A DNA stretch of 64,000 nt, taken from NCBI RefSeq assembly GCF_900182745.1, contig NZ_FXTY01000005.1, positions 310,001 through 374,000 on the forward strand, written 5' to 3'. Shown piece after piece: positions 8,888 through 18,410 of the stretch. The first letter of the stretch is position 1, and every line of letters begins with the position of its first letter. Below the pieces are notes generated by a model, which saw nothing but the letters and a program-made list of their open reading frames with translations, did not search any database and was not told where the DNA came from. A program made the position numbers and the translations under genes. The DNA comes from Shimia sagamensis. Lineage in GTDB: Bacteria > Pseudomonadota > Alphaproteobacteria > Rhodobacterales > Rhodobacteraceae.

Positions 8888-9226
8888 TCACTCCTTCTCC
8901 ATCGTACACTGCAAGGGATGTTGATGGCGTTGCGCCAAATCCATCACCTGAGTGACCTTGGTTTCTGCAATTTCGTGACTGAACACACCAACAACCGCCA
9001 CGCCTTTTTTGTGAACCGTCAGCATGATCTCAAACGCTTGCGCATGGGTCATCGAGAAGAACCGCTCCAACACAAGCACCACAAACTCCATCGGTGTGTA
9101 GTCGTCATTGAGCAGCATCACCTTGTAAAGCGGCGGCTTTTTGGTGCGGGTGCGAGTCTCTAGCGCGATCCCCAGATCGCCGCCGTCATCATCACCCATG
9201 CTCATGTTCATCGTCTGCAATGGCAT
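8888..9226 (-). CDS. clpS: ATP-dependent Clp protease adaptor ClpS
   Basis: 112 residues. It delivers N-degron substrates to ClpAP. The family core is complete: [20 protein letters not shown] (Asn-Asp-Asp substrate pocket), the [18 protein letters not shown] block and the C-terminal [11 protein letters not shown]. The N-terminus is uncertain: ATGs at 9226 and 9247 are both possible, and upstream codons run into the divergent HAD gene. A TATAAA-like -10 at about 9257-9263 favours 9226, which leaves a short leader. Confidence 0.93.
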   Translation of the reverse strand: MPLQTMNMSMGDDDGGDLGIALETRTRTKKPPLYKVMLLNDDYTPMEFVVLVLERFFSMTHAQAFEIMLTVHKKGVAVVGVFSHEIAETKVTQVMDLAQRHQHPLQCTMEKE

Positions 9227-9313
9227 ATTCACAAGAATCCGGTTCATGGTTTGGTGTTTATATAGCCTGAAGTTGGTCATAGAAAAGAGGTCAGGAACAA
9301 TCGGACCTTTTTC

Positions 9314-10015
9314 ATGACCAAGACCCTCACAACTGTCGCCTTTGATGCAGATGATACGCTGTGGCACACCGAACGGTTTTTCCGCCTGACCCAAGCCAAA
9401 TTTGCGGAGCTTCTATCGGACTTCACGGAGCCCGCCCACCTCGAAAAGCGCCTATTGGCCGCGGAACGGCGGAACGTTGGCCACTACGGCTTTGGCACCA
9501 AGGGGTTTGTGCTATCGATGATCGAAACGGCCATCGAAGTCACCGAAGAACGGGTCCCGGCGTCAGTGATTTCTGAGTTGATGGCCTGCGGCCGAGAGAT
9601 GTTGCAACACCCAATTGAACTGCTCCCACATGCCAAAGAAGTTGTTGAAACTCTTTCCAAAACCCACCGACTTCTCCTCATCACAAAGGGAGATCTGCTC
9701 GACCAAGAACGCAAGGTTGCTCAATCTGGTTTGGGAGAATTGTTTGAGTGGGTCGAGATCGTGAGCCACAAAACATCCGACACTTATATGCGGGCCTTCA
9801 ACAGTTACGCGGATGGCCCGGACCGCGCCCTTATGGTGGGCGACTCAATGAAGTCCGACATTGTGCCGTCCTTGTCCGTTGGCAGCTGGGCCGCACATGT
9901 TCCCAATGGCCCTGCCTGGGCTCTAGAGCAGGCAGAAGCCCCAAATAATAACCCTCGATTTGTGGCGCTTTCGTCACTGTCTGAAGTTTTGCCACTGGTT
10001 GAAGACGTTGGTTAA
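9314..10015 (+). CDS. HAD-superfamily phosphatase
   Basis: 233 residues with all four HAD motifs. Motif I is DADDTLWH (nucleophile and acid Asp, about residues 11-14), motif II is LLITKGD, the conserved Lys is in [11 protein letters not shown], and motif IV is [12 protein letters not shown]. The helical cap between motifs I and II is typical of subfamily I (YjjG/phosphoglycolate-like). The substrate is unknown. It is divergent from clpS. Confidence 0.88.
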   Translation: MTKTLTTVAFDADDTLWHTERFFRLTQAKFAELLSDFTEPAHLEKRLLAAERRNVGHYGFGTKGFVLSMIETAIEVTEERVPASVISELMACGREMLQHPIELLPHAKEVVETLSKTHRLLLITKGDLLDQERKVAQSGLGELFEWVEIVSHKTSDTYMRAFNSYADGPDRALMVGDSMKSDIVPSLSVGSWAAHVPNGPAWALEQAEAPNNNPRFVALSSLSEVLPLVEDVG

Positions 10016-10206
10016 GCCCGCCCAAAGGCAGGTCTAGCGGCGCAGCCCCTGCCAGCCACAACATCTACGCCCCCACCTGAACATACCCTCACAAAACGCC
10101 GGAAACACAAGCTTTATTCGTTTCCATCCCTGTGTTACGCTCGCTGTAATAATAATTGGTCAGACCGGAAAATCGGCGGCCTGAGGCAGAAAAAAGAGCA
10201 GTTCAC

Positions 10207-11595
10207 ATGAAGGTGCGGCGCATTCAGCCGGCCCGTTTCGGGCTATTTTTGGCAACACTGGCATTCTGTGCCCTGTTGACCCCAGTGGTGTCCTTTGCGG
10301 CGCCTTATGCAGCAATGGTAATTGATGCGCGGGACGGAAAAGTCCTGCACAGCCGTAACGCCGATACGCGGCTACACCCTGCGTCATTGACCAAGATGAT
10401 GACCCTCTACATTGCCATGGAAGCGGTGGAGAATGGCGAGATCAGCCTGGACACAAAGGTGAAGATTTCCAAAAATGCGGCGGCCGAACCGCCTTCCAAG
10501 CTTGGCTTGCAGGCAGGGCAACGGATTGCGCTGCGCTATCTCATCCGTGCGGCAGCGGTGAAATCCGCAAACGATGCCGCCACCGCCATTGGTGAGGCCA
10601 TCGAAGGGTCCGAGGCTGCCTTTGCCCGTCGCATGAACCGCACAGCAAAAGCGCTTGGTATGTCCAACACCACGTTCAAAAACATGCATGGTTTGACCCA
10701 AAGCGGCCACATGTCCACAGCACGAGACATGACCACTCTGGGGCGCCACGTGCTTTATGATTATCCGGACTACTACAACCTCTTCTCCCGCCGTTCCACC
10801 AGCGCGGGCATCAAGACCGTCAACAACACCAACCGCCGCTTGCTGGCCGCCTACAAGGGTGCCGACGGTATCAAAACCGGCTACACCCGCGCGGCAGGTT
10901 TCAATCTCGTGGCATCTGCCGAACGTGGCAACAAACGTGTGATTGCCACTGTGTTTGGTGGCCGTTCCACGGCAACTCGAAACGCCAAAGTGGCGGAACT
11001 TCTCGATCTTGGATTCAACCGCTCCGCCAACAGAGTTGCAATGCGCAAGCCCGGACTGCCTGCCTATCAGGGGAAAACAGCGCCGGTTGGCAAAACCATC
11101 CGTGTGGCCACCGCAGTCAAAAAGTCCCTGCGCCCGGTGTTACGTCCAACCACTGCTGGCGAAGCGCAGCCTTCGGTTGTCGCCGCAGCAGCCATGTCTG
11201 AAGACTCTGTTGTGGCTGCGGCCACGGTCATCGAGCACGACATTCAATCCGCACTATTGCAGGCGCAAGACAACACCGGTGTGACGCTTGTGAGCCTGAA
11301 AGAAGAACCCACACCACCTCCACAGCCTAAGGTCGTGACCCGGATTTCCACGGCCGGTGGTCGCCATTGGGGCATCAATGTAGGGCGCTACAACAGCCGC
11401 TTCGCGGCAGAAAAGATGCTCCTCAAGACGGCTCTTGCCGAAATGGCCACCTTGGACGGCAGCCTGCGCAAAGTTGTGAAGAATTCCCGCGGCTTTGAAG
11501 CCAATTTTCTGGGTATGAGCAAAGAAACCGCAGATCTCGCCTGCCGCCGGCTTCAGGCTCGTCAGGTCACCTGCTACACACTTGGGCCCGGATAA
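10207..11595 (+). CDS. D-alanyl-D-alanine carboxypeptidase with C-terminal SPOR domain
   Basis: 462 residues from the ATG at 10207. An in-frame start 51 bp upstream would bury the signal peptide. The signal sequence (about 1-32, ending SFAAP) exports it to the periplasm. The penicillin-binding active site is complete: Ser60-x2-Lys63 (SLTK), Ser120-x-Asn122 (SAN) and Lys223-Thr-Gly (KTGYT). A long Ala/Pro-rich linker leads to a C-terminal SPOR domain (about 385-462, starting GRHWGINVGRY) that usually binds denuded peptidoglycan at the septum. It trims the terminal D-Ala of muropeptides. It is closest to the DacF/PBP5-6 type. Confidence 0.93.
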   Translation: MKVRRIQPARFGLFLATLAFCALLTPVVSFAAPYAAMVIDARDGKVLHSRNADTRLHPASLTKMMTLYIAMEAVENGEISLDTKVKISKNAAAEPPSKLGLQAGQRIALRYLIRAAAVKSANDAATAIGEAIEGSEAAFARRMNRTAKALGMSNTTFKNMHGLTQSGHMSTARDMTTLGRHVLYDYPDYYNLFSRRSTSAGIKTVNNTNRRLLAAYKGADGIKTGYTRAAGFNLVASAERGNKRVIATVFGGRSTATRNAKVAELLDLGFNRSANRVAMRKPGLPAYQGKTAPVGKTIRVATAVKKSLRPVLRPTTAGEAQPSVVAAAAMSEDSVVAAATVIEHDIQSALLQAQDNTGVTLVSLKEEPTPPPQPKVVTRISTAGGRHWGINVGRYNSRFAAEKMLLKTALAEMATLDGSLRKVVKNSRGFEANFLGMSKETADLACRRLQARQVTCYTLGPG

Positions 11596-11618
11596 GCTGG
11601 TACCAAATTCACACAATG

Positions 11619-11652
11619 AAAAGACCGTCGCAGCACCCTGCGACGATCTTTT
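11619..11652. terminator. Bidirectional intrinsic terminator
   Basis: 15-base arms (one mismatch) around the loop CACC, flanked by A-run and T-run so that both strands end in TTTT. It separates the convergent carboxypeptidase gene and the ccoGHIS operon. Confidence 0.85.
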
Positions 11653-11676
11653 CATTTGAAACAGGATGAGCGGTGC

Positions 11677-11835
11677 TCACATCTTGGGTTTGTCGTCATA
11701 CTGCCCAGACAGAATACGCTGCGCATCCCCTTCCGGATCATCATATTGGTCTGACCGAACTGTGTAGATGAACGCCACCAAGCCAATCCCCCCTAAGAAT
11801 AAGGAGATGGGAATCAGATAAGACAGAATTTGCAT
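11677..11835 (-). CDS. ccoS: cbb3 oxidase maturation protein CcoS
   Basis: 52 residues. It begins MQILSYLIPISLFLGG, has one N-terminal TM helix (about 3-25), and continues with VRSDQYDDPEGDAQRIL, the conserved CcoS pattern. CcoS is required for active cbb3 oxidase, probably in cofactor insertion. Its ATG is one base past the ccoI stop, so it is the last gene of ccoG-ccoH-ccoI-ccoS. It ends just before the terminator at 11619-11652. Confidence 0.93.
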   Translation of the reverse strand: MQILSYLIPISLFLGGIGLVAFIYTVRSDQYDDPEGDAQRILSGQYDDKPKM

Positions 11836-11836
11836 G

Positions 11837-14026
11837 TCATCCTCTCAAGCGCAGAGCGTTTAGAGACACTGTAATCGAAGACGTGGACATCGCCAACGCA
11901 GCAATCAACGGCGTTGCCAAACCGGCCACAGCCAAAGGCACGGCAATTATGTTGTAAACCGTCGCAATTCGAAAGTTTTCCCGGATACGTTTGATTGCGC
12001 TCTTGGCGGTATCAACAGCCTCGGGAATCGGTGAAAGGTCACCGCCCAGCAAAACAATGTCAGACGCCACACGGGCCGCGTCTAAAGCGGACGCTGGAGA
12101 CATGGAGACATGCGCAGACGCCAAAGCAGCTGTGTCATTCAAACCATCCCCCACCATCAGCACGTGACGGCCTTCCTCAGCCAAAATCTGAACCCGCTTG
12201 GCTTTGTCCTCCGGTAGCGCTTCAGCCACCCATTTGGCAATTCCTAGCCGGTCGGCAAGGTTTTCAACAGCGCCAGTGGTGTCCCCGGACATCAAAATCA
12301 CTTCTTTGCCCGCGACCTGCAGCGCCTTCACACTGCTCTCCGCACCATCTCGAAGGGCGTCCGCAAACAAGAACCCACGTGGCGCGTGATCTCCAATGCT
12401 CAGAAATGCAGAGGTCTGATTGCCGGCAGTCGCGCCAACCCAAGTTGGTCGCCCTAGCCGCACCAATTGGTCAGCGATTTTGCCTTGCGTGCCATAACCC
12501 GGCACCTCTTCAATATCGCTTACGCGTGCCGGACGAATGTCTGCTGCCTGCGCGGCCTTGGTAATGGCCACACTCAGTGGATGCGCTGACGCCATAGCCA
12601 GAGCCAGTGCAACGGACAGGTCGTGTTCTTCAAAATCCTTCAGATTGGTCAGTTCCGGGGCGCCAGCAGTCAGCGTACCGGTCTTGTCAAACACAACCGT
12701 ATCGACCTCCGCCAATCGCTCCAGCGCTGTGCTGTGCTTGATCAACATGCCTTTGCGGAACAACCGTCCCGACGCCGCTGTGGTCACCGCCGGCACGGCC
12801 AGACCTAACGCACATGGACAGGTGATAATCAGCACCGCCGCAGCAATATTGAGAGCGGTTCGCATGTCAAAGGTAAACAGATACCAGCCAAGAAAGCTCA
12901 GCGCAGACAGGATATGCACTCCCGGCGCATAGAGCTTTGCAGCCTTATCGGCCAGCGATGTATAGTTTGACCGTCCAGATTCCGCCACAGCCACCAAATC
13001 AGCCATCCGATGCAGGCTGGTTTGCTCGCCAACCGCACTTGCGCGAACCACAAGCGGCCCGGTCAAGTTCACTTCGCCCGCACTCACCACTTGGCCCGGC
13101 TCAGCAAAAACCGGTAACGTTTCCCCTGTCAGAAGAGAACGATCCAGCTCCGAGCATCCCTCAACAATCTCACCATCCACCGGCATCCGGCCTCCTGGCT
13201 TCACCCGGATGAGGTCACCAACGGCCAGTTCTTTCACCGCAACAGCTTCGTCCTGCCCGTCCACAACACGCACTGCACGTGGGACTTCCAGCGCCGCAAG
13301 TTCTTCTGCCGCCGACCGTGCCACAGCCCGCGTGCGGTGATCCAGATAGCGCCCCGCCAACAAAAAGAACACCAAGGTCAACGCTGCGTCAAAATAGGCG
13401 TGCTCGCCAGACAGAGTTGTCTCCCAAAGCGAGGTTGCCACCGCTAGAACAATCGCCAGCACAATCGGCACGTCCATGTTGAGCCGTTTATGCTTCAACG
13501 CGCTCCAGGCATGCACGAAGAATGGTTTGCCCGAAAACGCGATGGTTGGCAGCGCAATGGCGGCAGAAATCCAATGGAACATGTCCCGCGTGGCGGCCTC
13601 TGCCCCGGACCATACCGACACCGACAGTAGCATCACATTCATTGAGGCAAAACCCGCGACAGCCAAACGCATCAACAGGTCACGGCCGGCCTTGTCGTTT
13701 TGCGTGGCACTCAATGTACCAGCGTCGAGCTCATGCGCCTCATAACCCACCTTATCCAGAACCGCGGCCAAATCCTCGGCCGTGACCTCAGCCCCCGCCT
13801 CTACTGATGCGCGCTTCAACGTCAGATTCACCCGCGCAGAATGCACACCGGGATGCGCCGCCAAAGCCGCCTCAACGGTTGAGATACACGCAGCGCAATG
13901 AACTGTGGGCACCGATAAGGCGATGCGCGCGTCTTCTTGAATAGCCTGCTCCGCAAGAGCCTCCGCGGCTGGAGCGGCATCACAGGCCGGACAGGCCGAG
14001 ATATTTGGACGCATCGCCGCAGTCAT
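11837..14026 (-). CDS. ccoI: Copper-translocating P-type ATPase CcoI (FixI)
   Basis: 729 residues. It exports copper across the inner membrane to supply the cbb3 oxidase binuclear centre. An N-terminal CPAC pair is followed by a heavy-metal-associated domain with HCAAC. Eight TM helices, the TM metal site TCPCALGLA, the phosphorylation loop DKTGTLTAG, the SAHPLS motif and the GDGLNDTAAL hinge are all visible. The long N-terminus with two Cys pairs is typical of FixI/CcoI rather than general CopA. It is preceded by ccoH (3 bp apart) and followed by ccoS. Confidence 0.96.
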   Translation of the reverse strand: MTAAMRPNISACPACDAAPAAEALAEQAIQEDARIALSVPTVHCAACISTVEAALAAHPGVHSARVNLTLKRASVEAGAEVTAEDLAAVLDKVGYEAHELDAGTLSATQNDKAGRDLLMRLAVAGFASMNVMLLSVSVWSGAEAATRDMFHWISAAIALPTIAFSGKPFFVHAWSALKHKRLNMDVPIVLAIVLAVATSLWETTLSGEHAYFDAALTLVFFLLAGRYLDHRTRAVARSAAEELAALEVPRAVRVVDGQDEAVAVKELAVGDLIRVKPGGRMPVDGEIVEGCSELDRSLLTGETLPVFAEPGQVVSAGEVNLTGPLVVRASAVGEQTSLHRMADLVAVAESGRSNYTSLADKAAKLYAPGVHILSALSFLGWYLFTFDMRTALNIAAAVLIITCPCALGLAVPAVTTAASGRLFRKGMLIKHSTALERLAEVDTVVFDKTGTLTAGAPELTNLKDFEEHDLSVALALAMASAHPLSVAITKAAQAADIRPARVSDIEEVPGYGTQGKIADQLVRLGRPTWVGATAGNQTSAFLSIGDHAPRGFLFADALRDGAESSVKALQVAGKEVILMSGDTTGAVENLADRLGIAKWVAEALPEDKAKRVQILAEEGRHVLMVGDGLNDTAALASAHVSMSPASALDAARVASDIVLLGGDLSPIPEAVDTAKSAIKRIRENFRIATVYNIIAVPLAVAGLATPLIAALAMSTSSITVSLNALRLRG

Positions 14027-14029
14027 CGC

Positions 14030-14494
14030 CTAGCTATTCTCCACACGCAGGACCACACGCTGCTCAAATGGCGTGCCGTCCAACGCAGTTGCGGTCATCC
14101 GAATGTTCCAATTGCCCGGTGCCAGTTGTTCGCGCGCCACATAAGCTTTGCCATCAAATTGGAAGTCGGGTGTGCGGTCATCCTGCACATGGGTCGCCCG
14201 TCCCAGAACCGCGTCGAGGTTGGACACCTGCACCGGTGCGCCAGCTTCATCCGTAATCGACAGGATCAACAGCCCACCTTTGGCATGCGCGCTGACCTCC
14301 CAACCCAATGCTTCCTGCGCGTTGCGGCGCTCATCAAAGCTCTGGCTGGCGACGTAAGAGTTTTTCACTTCCAGACCAGGAAAGGTCGCAACAGCGTTCC
14401 ATGCCAGCAAGAGGTTCACGGCAATGATAACGCCGAAAGCCCCCACGAACACCATCAGGAAGTGTTTGCCGGTGAATTTTTTCTCAGCCATCAC
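14030..14494 (-). CDS. ccoH: cbb3 oxidase maturation protein CcoH (FixH)
   Basis: 154 residues with an N-terminal TM helix (about 13-33, VFVGAFGVIIAVNLLLAW) and a periplasmic beta-rich FixH domain containing the LEVKNSYVASQSFDE segment. CcoH binds the assembling oxidase and stays with it. Its ATG overlaps the ccoG stop by four bases (ATGA), so it is translationally coupled, and its stop is 3 bp before ccoI. Confidence 0.95.
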   Translation of the reverse strand: MMAEKKFTGKHFLMVFVGAFGVIIAVNLLLAWNAVATFPGLEVKNSYVASQSFDERRNAQEALGWEVSAHAKGGLLILSITDEAGAPVQVSNLDAVLGRATHVQDDRTPDFQFDGKAYVAREQLAPGNWNIRMTATALDGTPFEQRVVLRVENS

Positions 14495-15915
14495 TGGCCC
14501 TTTCCATTAAATACAGTGTCTTTGTGCACACGATCACCATTACCTGTGTCTTCAAACCAGAACCGGAAGTCGGTCAGACTGCCATTGGCGGGCTCCGATC
14601 CAGCAGGGGCAATCACGTAAACACGTTGATTTTTCATTTGGTCCGCCGGTACATTTACGGCCTCATAAGGAGTGCCTTCAAGCTGCACCCGCAGATCTGG
14701 CTCGCCTTTCAGCGATATCCGGAACATACGGTCTTCACCATGTTTGTTGCGCAGCCGTACCTCGTAGGTGTTGCGGATTGAGCCGTCAGACAGCGTCACA
14801 AAGGTTGGGTTCCGCACTGGCGCAACCGTTGCTTCAATGTCGGACCGCATAAACAGAGCCACAACAAGCCCAACACCAACCAATGACCACAGAGAGGTGT
14901 ACATGATCGTGCGCGGACGAAAGACGTGTTTCCAAACACTCTTTGGCGGGTTGCCTTCACGTTCGCGATCTTCATCCGAAAATGCCAGATAATCAATCAA
15001 GCCACGTGGTTTTCCAACTTTCTCCATCATCTCATCACAGGCATCAATACACAGTGCACAGGTGATACACTCCATCTGTTGCCCATCGCGAATGTCGATA
15101 CCAACAGGACAAACGTTCACACAAGCCATACAGTCGATACAGTCACCAAGATCGCTGTCTTCGGTTCGCTTGCCTTTTCCGCGTGGCTCACCGCGCCACT
15201 CGCGATAGCCAACGGTCAACGTGTCCTCATCCATCATCGCAGCCTGAATGCGCGGCCAGGGGCAGGCGTAAATGCAAATCTGCTCCCGTGCGAAGCCACC
15301 AAAGAAGAAGGTGGTGAAGGTCAACACCGCAATTGTGGTGTAGGCAACGGGATGTGCGTTACCCGTCACAATATCCACGGCCAAAGTTGGTGCATCGGCA
15401 AAGTAAAACACCCAAGCTCCGCCGGTTGCCATCGCTATCAGAAGCCACGTCACCCACTTGGTAAGCCGTAGGCGCACCTTGCGGACATCCAGTTTCTTCT
15501 GGCGATGCAGACGCAGGCGGGCATTGCGGTCGCCTTCGATCCAGCGCTCCACCAAAATGAACAAGTCTGTCCAAACTGTTTGCGGGCAGGCATAGCCGCA
15601 CCACACGCGGCCCAAGGCGGAGGTGAACAGAAACAGCCCAAGTCCGGCCATGATCAACAGACCTGCCACAAAGTAAAACTCGTGTGGCCAAATCTCGATC
15701 ATGAAAAAGAAGAAGCGACGGTTCGCTATGTCGATCAGCACAGCCTGGTCCGGCAGGCTTGAGCCTCGATCCCAGCGCAACAGCGGCGTCAGGTAATAGA
15801 TACCCAACGTGATCGCCATAATTATCCATTTAAGATTGCGAAACGGCCCGTAAACGCGTTTCGGAAAAATTGGCTCGCGTGCCTCGTACAGGGACGGTGC
15901 AGGACTTTTGCTCAC
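14491..15915 (-). CDS. ccoG: cbb3 oxidase maturation ferredoxin CcoG (FixG/RdxA)
   Basis: 474 residues from a GTG at 15915 (VSKSPAPSLYEAREPIFPKRV). The in-frame ATG at 15981 overlaps the FNR box and is unlikely. TM helices lie in the N-terminal half. Cys motifs include CGYACPQTVW and the ferredoxin pair CIDCMACVNVCP and CITCALCIDAC for two [4Fe-4S] clusters. A further TM and a periplasmic Ig-like C-terminus complete the family plan. CcoG reduces Cu(II) for cbb3 assembly. An FNR box centred 72 bp upstream would leave a leader of about 30 nt from a class II promoter. Confidence 0.95.
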   Translation of the reverse strand: MSKSPAPSLYEAREPIFPKRVYGPFRNLKWIIMAITLGIYYLTPLLRWDRGSSLPDQAVLIDIANRRFFFFMIEIWPHEFYFVAGLLIMAGLGLFLFTSALGRVWCGYACPQTVWTDLFILVERWIEGDRNARLRLHRQKKLDVRKVRLRLTKWVTWLLIAMATGGAWVFYFADAPTLAVDIVTGNAHPVAYTTIAVLTFTTFFFGGFAREQICIYACPWPRIQAAMMDEDTLTVGYREWRGEPRGKGKRTEDSDLGDCIDCMACVNVCPVGIDIRDGQQMECITCALCIDACDEMMEKVGKPRGLIDYLAFSDEDREREGNPPKSVWKHVFRPRTIMYTSLWSLVGVGLVVALFMRSDIEATVAPVRNPTFVTLSDGSIRNTYEVRLRNKHGEDRMFRISLKGEPDLRVQLEGTPYEAVNVPADQMKNQRVYVIAPAGSEPANGSLTDFRFWFEDTGNGDRVHKDTVFNGKGQ

Positions 15916-15980
15916 GGAATCACTCGCATGTTGGATGAGGAGATTTCTCGATCTTTTCCCAACGATTGGACGCCAGAACA

Positions 15981-15994
15981 TTGACCTGTGTCAA
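15981..15994. promoter_or_regulatory. FNR/FnrL box upstream of ccoGHIS
   Basis: Reads TTGACCTGTGTCAA, a perfect TTGAC-N4-GTCAA dyad. It is centred 72.5 bp from the GTG of ccoG, so a start site near 15946 would put it at -41.5. It lies between ccoG and the stop of the AraC-type gene. Confidence 0.82.
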
Positions 15995-16047
15995 ATCTCA
16001 CATTTGTGACTCACCTTTTATACCCTGTGGTTGAGAACCTCCCTGCG

Positions 16048-17043
16048 TCAGAGTAGCTCTGTGCGCATTTGCGCAGGGGTGCGTCCGGTCCAGTTTTGGA
16101 AGGCCCGATAAAACGAATTGGGATCTCGATAGGCCAGCAAATATGAGATTTCCTCAACGCTCATATCCCCTTGCCGCAAATAATGCAGTGACAGATCAGA
16201 CCGTGTTTCATCTAAAACTGACTGGAATGTCTGCCCTTCGTTGCGTAGGTGGCGCTGGAGGCTTCGCCGACTTGTCACAAGCCGGTCACTGACGGCATCC
16301 ACTGTCGCTTGACCGGCGGGCAACAGCTCCAAAAGCGCATTGCGAACCCGCACCGCCATCGACAGATTGCGGCGGCGTTCAGCCAACTGTCGCGTTAACT
16401 CCCGCTCAAAACCAGCCCAAAGCTGCGGGTTCTCCGAGATCAAGGGGCGATAGGCGTCTTCGCGTGTCAACGTCAGTCGCGGTCTCGGCGCAATCACTGC
16501 CTTGCGCCCATAGTGACGATCAAAAACGGCCTGATCTTCCATAAATTCTGGAACCCCAACTTCCACCGGCAGAAAATCCACCCCGGTAAAGGCGCGGCAC
16601 ATCTCCAGAAAATACACCATTTCAAACGCTGCCATACATTTTGGCACATCCAAATTTGGTTCGGCGACATCAATCTCAAGAACGAGGTTCGCCTCTGTTT
16701 CGGAAACCAACAGTTTGATGGGTGCCACCAAAGGTTTGAACACCGCCTTGCGTCTCAATCCAGTGGCGATGTTTGGGCTGCAAGAAAATGCAAATGCCGC
16801 CGGGATAAATGGGCCCCGCGCCATGGCTTTGGCCATTTCAACCACCACTTTTGGGTTGTCAATTTCATCCGAAATTGCCTCCCAAAGCGTAAAAAATTGC
16901 TGTGCCGTCACACCGCGCGTGTCGACCTCGAACAAATCCGTTGGCATTCCTGCGCGGCGCAATACACGTTCCGGCGACACACCAACGGACCGCATAAGGC
17001 CAGCCGTTGATTTGTGAATCGGATACCGGACCTGTTTGTGCAT
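16048..17043 (-). CDS. AraC-family transcriptional regulator
   Basis: 331 residues from the ATG at 17043 (MHKQVRYPIHK), chosen for its GGGAGA ribosome site; an upstream in-frame start has none. The N-terminal about 220 residues match the AraC-type arabinose-binding-like (PF12625) region. The C-terminal AraC DNA-binding domain has two helix-turn-helices, seen in VSDRLVTSRRSLQRHLRNEG and EISYLLAYRDPNSFYRAF, followed by WTGRTPAQMRTEL. The architecture is that of OruR/ArgR-type or virulence-type regulators. It sits between ccoG and ccoP, both on the same strand, with its own FNR box about 215 bp upstream. A role in respiration is only inferred from position. Confidence 0.9.
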   Translation of the reverse strand: MHKQVRYPIHKSTAGLMRSVGVSPERVLRRAGMPTDLFEVDTRGVTAQQFFTLWEAISDEIDNPKVVVEMAKAMARGPFIPAAFAFSCSPNIATGLRRKAVFKPLVAPIKLLVSETEANLVLEIDVAEPNLDVPKCMAAFEMVYFLEMCRAFTGVDFLPVEVGVPEFMEDQAVFDRHYGRKAVIAPRPRLTLTREDAYRPLISENPQLWAGFERELTRQLAERRRNLSMAVRVRNALLELLPAGQATVDAVSDRLVTSRRSLQRHLRNEGQTFQSVLDETRSDLSLHYLRQGDMSVEEISYLLAYRDPNSFYRAFQNWTGRTPAQMRTELL

Positions 17044-17251
17044 TTTTGTCTCCCTTTTTCGAGACAAACATAAGAGAGCTGGCGCGGTTCGCCAACCATC
17101 TGGCACAATCTGCAAGAATTTAGGGAAGTAGTGGGGGCCGATCTCTCCAGGAAACGCGCGAACAGGACGGAAAGATCGACACCCAATGGACAGCTCCGGT
17201 TGCGGCGTGCTGCCCTTGAAACCGTTCTACCAAAGCAAATCACACAAAAAC

Positions 17252-17265
17252 TTGATCTTAGTCAA
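17252..17265. promoter_or_regulatory. FNR/FnrL box upstream of the AraC-type gene
   Basis: Reads TTGATCTTAGTCAA, matching TTGAY-N4-RTCAA. It lies beyond the ccoP terminator, so it can only serve the AraC-type gene on the minus strand. Its centre is 215 bp from the chosen ATG, which would imply a leader of about 170 nt, or a non-activating role. Confidence 0.75.
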
Positions 17266-17284
17266 ATGCGCCCAACAAACGCGC

Positions 17285-17324
17285 AAAAAACACAAAAAGG
17301 CCGCCCCGATTTCTCGGAGCGGCC
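17285..17324 (-). terminator. Intrinsic terminator of ccoNOQP
   Basis: On the minus strand, 11-base arms (GGCCGCTCCGA / TCGGGGCGGCC, one mismatch) followed by TTTTTGTGTTTTTT. It lies directly after the ccoP stop and ends the oxidase operon before the AraC-type gene. Confidence 0.85.
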
Positions 17325-17349
17325 CATTTTATTCAGGCAGTGAATTGAG

Positions 17350-18216
17350 TTATTCGCCGCCGCCCAACTGGTGCACATACGCAGACACGGCGCGCACTTG
17401 TGCTTCGGTCAGACGGTTGCCCCATGAGGGCATCACACCATAACGGCTGTAGGTCACAGTCTCTTTAATGGAGTCATAGTCCCCACCATAAAGCCAGATC
17501 GCATCCGCCAAGTTTGGCGCACCTTGCGCACGGTCGCCCGTGCCGTCTTCCATGTGACAAGAAGAGCATTCATCCGCAAAGACTTCCGCACCTGCCGCCA
17601 CAACTGAGGCGTCCTTCGCCTCACCTGAAAGCGACATCACATAGTTCACAACCGCGTCGATCTGGTCGTCTTCAAGGTAGTCATCCCCAAAGGCCGGCAT
17701 CTCGGAATACCGCGCATCGTCGTCTTCCTCGTTGCGGATGCCATGTTTCACAGTGGCGTAGATGTTCTCGATGTCACCACCCCACAACCAGTCGTTGTCC
17801 AACAGGTTTGGATAGCCAATTGCACCAGCCGCGCCCGAGCCGTGACACTGTGCACACCAGGTTTTGAACACCGCACCACCAGCGGAAACCGCATAGGGCC
17901 CCAACTCAGGATCAGTGGTGATCTGTGTCAGCTCTGCAGCTTCCAGTTTGGCATTGATTGGTGCCAACTTGTCTTCGGCAGACTGAATTTCAGCTGCCAC
18001 ATTAGCCCGAGAAGACCAGCCCAATAGTCCTTTGGTGGCACCATTGATGCCCGGCCATGCTGGATAAGCAATGACATAGCCGATGCCCCAAATGATCGTC
18101 ACATAGAACACCCACAGCCACCAACGCGGCATAGGATTGTCGAACTCTTCGATCCCGTCCCACACGTGGCCGGTGGTATTTGGATCGCTGTCAAACTTTT
18201 TTGATGGCTTGCTCAT
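17350..18216 (-). CDS. ccoP: cbb3 cytochrome oxidase subunit III, dihaem CcoP
   Basis: 288 residues. It carries electrons from cytochrome c to CcoO/CcoN. One N-terminal TM helix (about 31-51) anchors it, and two c-type haem motifs are at 121-125 (CAQCH) and 217-221 (CSSCH). Met ligands are likely in the SEMPAFGD and VMPSWGN segments. The length is usual for FixP/CcoP. It overlaps ccoQ by four bases and is the last gene of the operon. Confidence 0.97.
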   Translation of the reverse strand: MSKPSKKFDSDPNTTGHVWDGIEEFDNPMPRWWLWVFYVTIIWGIGYVIAYPAWPGINGATKGLLGWSSRANVAAEIQSAEDKLAPINAKLEAAELTQITTDPELGPYAVSAGGAVFKTWCAQCHGSGAAGAIGYPNLLDNDWLWGGDIENIYATVKHGIRNEEDDDARYSEMPAFGDDYLEDDQIDAVVNYVMSLSGEAKDASVVAAGAEVFADECSSCHMEDGTGDRAQGAPNLADAIWLYGGDYDSIKETVTYSRYGVMPSWGNRLTEAQVRAVSAYVHQLGGGE

Positions 18217-18398
18217 GTCCGTGCCTCCTCAGTCGTGGCCGGTTTATCTTCGTGACGGAACGGAATGCTGGCCGTGTCCTTGTATTCTTTGTTGGCGCCG
18301 GGGCGGAACACCCACAACACAATCGCAAGAAAAAACAAGAACAGGAACAATAGCATCCAGCTGTCCGCGAACTCTCGCAGGAAAGAATAGGTTTCCAT
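18213..18398 (-). CDS. ccoQ: cbb3 oxidase small subunit CcoQ
   Basis: 61 residues, one TM helix (about 14-34, [19 protein letters not shown]) and a short charged tail. CcoQ (FixQ) stabilises the complex and, in Rhodobacter, relays the oxidase's signal to the PrrBA system. It is placed between ccoO (12 bp) and ccoP (ATGA overlap), as in the family. Confidence 0.95.
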   Translation of the reverse strand: METYSFLREFADSWMLLFLFLFFLAIVLWVFRPGANKEYKDTASIPFRHEDKPATTEEART

Positions 18399-18410
18399 AA
18401 GATCCCCTCC

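Noticed and set aside
15916-15981. ATG at 15981 for CcoG
   Set aside because: The codon overlaps the FNR box, and the family start matches the GTG at 15915.
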